The translations under genes were made by a program, and so were the position numbers. Source: Chloroflexi bacterium CG23_combo_of_CG06-09_8_20_14_all_45_10 (GTDB lineage: Bacteria; Chloroflexota; Dehalococcoidia; GIF9; AB-539-J10). From it: a stretch of 12,614 nucleotides of DNA. Below are positions 12,579 through 12,614 of the stretch, one piece after another. Each line of letters starts with the position of its first letter. Position 1 is the first letter of the stretch. The stretch lies in the NCBI GenBank assembly GCA_002772325.1, contig PCSL01000097.1:1-12614 (forward strand), in the 5' to 3' direction. Under the pieces are notes generated by a model. That model ran no database searches and was not told the origin of the DNA. It saw only the letters and a list, made by a program, of their open reading frames with translations.

Positions 12579-12614
12579 ATTTTTAAACAGCCTCTTATTA
12601 TTAGCTGTTTAATT

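Larger units (their letters stand above)
12327..12592. repeat. Segment B bounded by GGCTGTTTAA-type inverted ends
   Basis: The left end GGCTGTTTAATTTT (12327-12340) is identical to the left end of segment A. The right end TTTAAACAGCC (12582-12592) is inverted to it over GGCTGTTTAA. The 266 bp between hold the second AT-rich palindrome and the second paired-hairpin element. A further start, AGCTGTTTAATT, appears at 12603-12614 where the window ends. The stretch 12304-12614 contains no gene. Confidence 0.5.

Noticed and set aside
11850..12614. CRISPR array in the repeat-rich end of the window
   Set aside because: Repeats are few, degenerate and palindromic over long distances, without equal spacers or cas genes.

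Overview
The window reads as bacterial DNA with a strongly archaeal/anaerobic gene complement. All recognisable genes lie on the minus strand. Bacterial signs are near-perfect Shine-Dalgarno sites, a sigma70-type promoter (TTGACA, 17-bp spacer, TATTGT), an Rrf2/IscR regulator and a U73 tRNA-Cys. SepCysS, the DUF39/NIL homocysteine pair and SufBC without a cysteine desulfurase are typical of methanogens. As I recall, the RNA-dependent cysteine route has also been reported in some Chloroflexi and Parcubacteria, so an uncultured Chloroflexota (Dehalococcoidia-like) anaerobe is my best guess. No 16S rRNA is present to test it.

Region 1 (about 8075 down to 1) looks like one long operon behind a single promoter with an IscR-like operator. 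Its order is: Rrf2/IscR regulator; small zinc ribbon; SepCysS (makes Cys-tRNA from phosphoseryl-tRNA); tRNA-Cys(GCA); homocysteine-forming DUF39 enzyme and its NIL-ferredoxin partner; SufC; SufB; a two-cluster ferredoxin; an AIR-synthase/HypE-like protein; a chimeric Thi4 remnant; and the start of an ABC transporter permease that runs off the window. The common theme is direct use of sulfide: cysteine is made on tRNA, homocysteine is made from aspartate semialdehyde, Fe-S clusters are built without a visible cysteine desulfurase, and the thiazole synthase belongs to the sulfide-dependent type. The 5' end of tRNA-Cys overlaps the last codons and stop of sepCysS.

Region 2 (8170-9511) holds a cation diffusion facilitator, a 51-aa cysteine-containing protein lying between 12-bp inverted repeats, and a dispersed-repeat fragment.

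Region 3 (9512-12303) is a second Fe-S assembly cluster: a compact SufB-like protein and SufC, an FmdB-type zinc ribbon, a small Cys-rich protein and a NifU C-terminal-type scaffold. Its intergenic spaces are filled with repeats: two AT-rich imperfect palindromes bracketing the NifU gene, and two paired-hairpin elements whose stems differ in sequence while fold and loops are kept. Some of these lie inside larger segments bounded by GGCTGTTTAA-type inverted ends.
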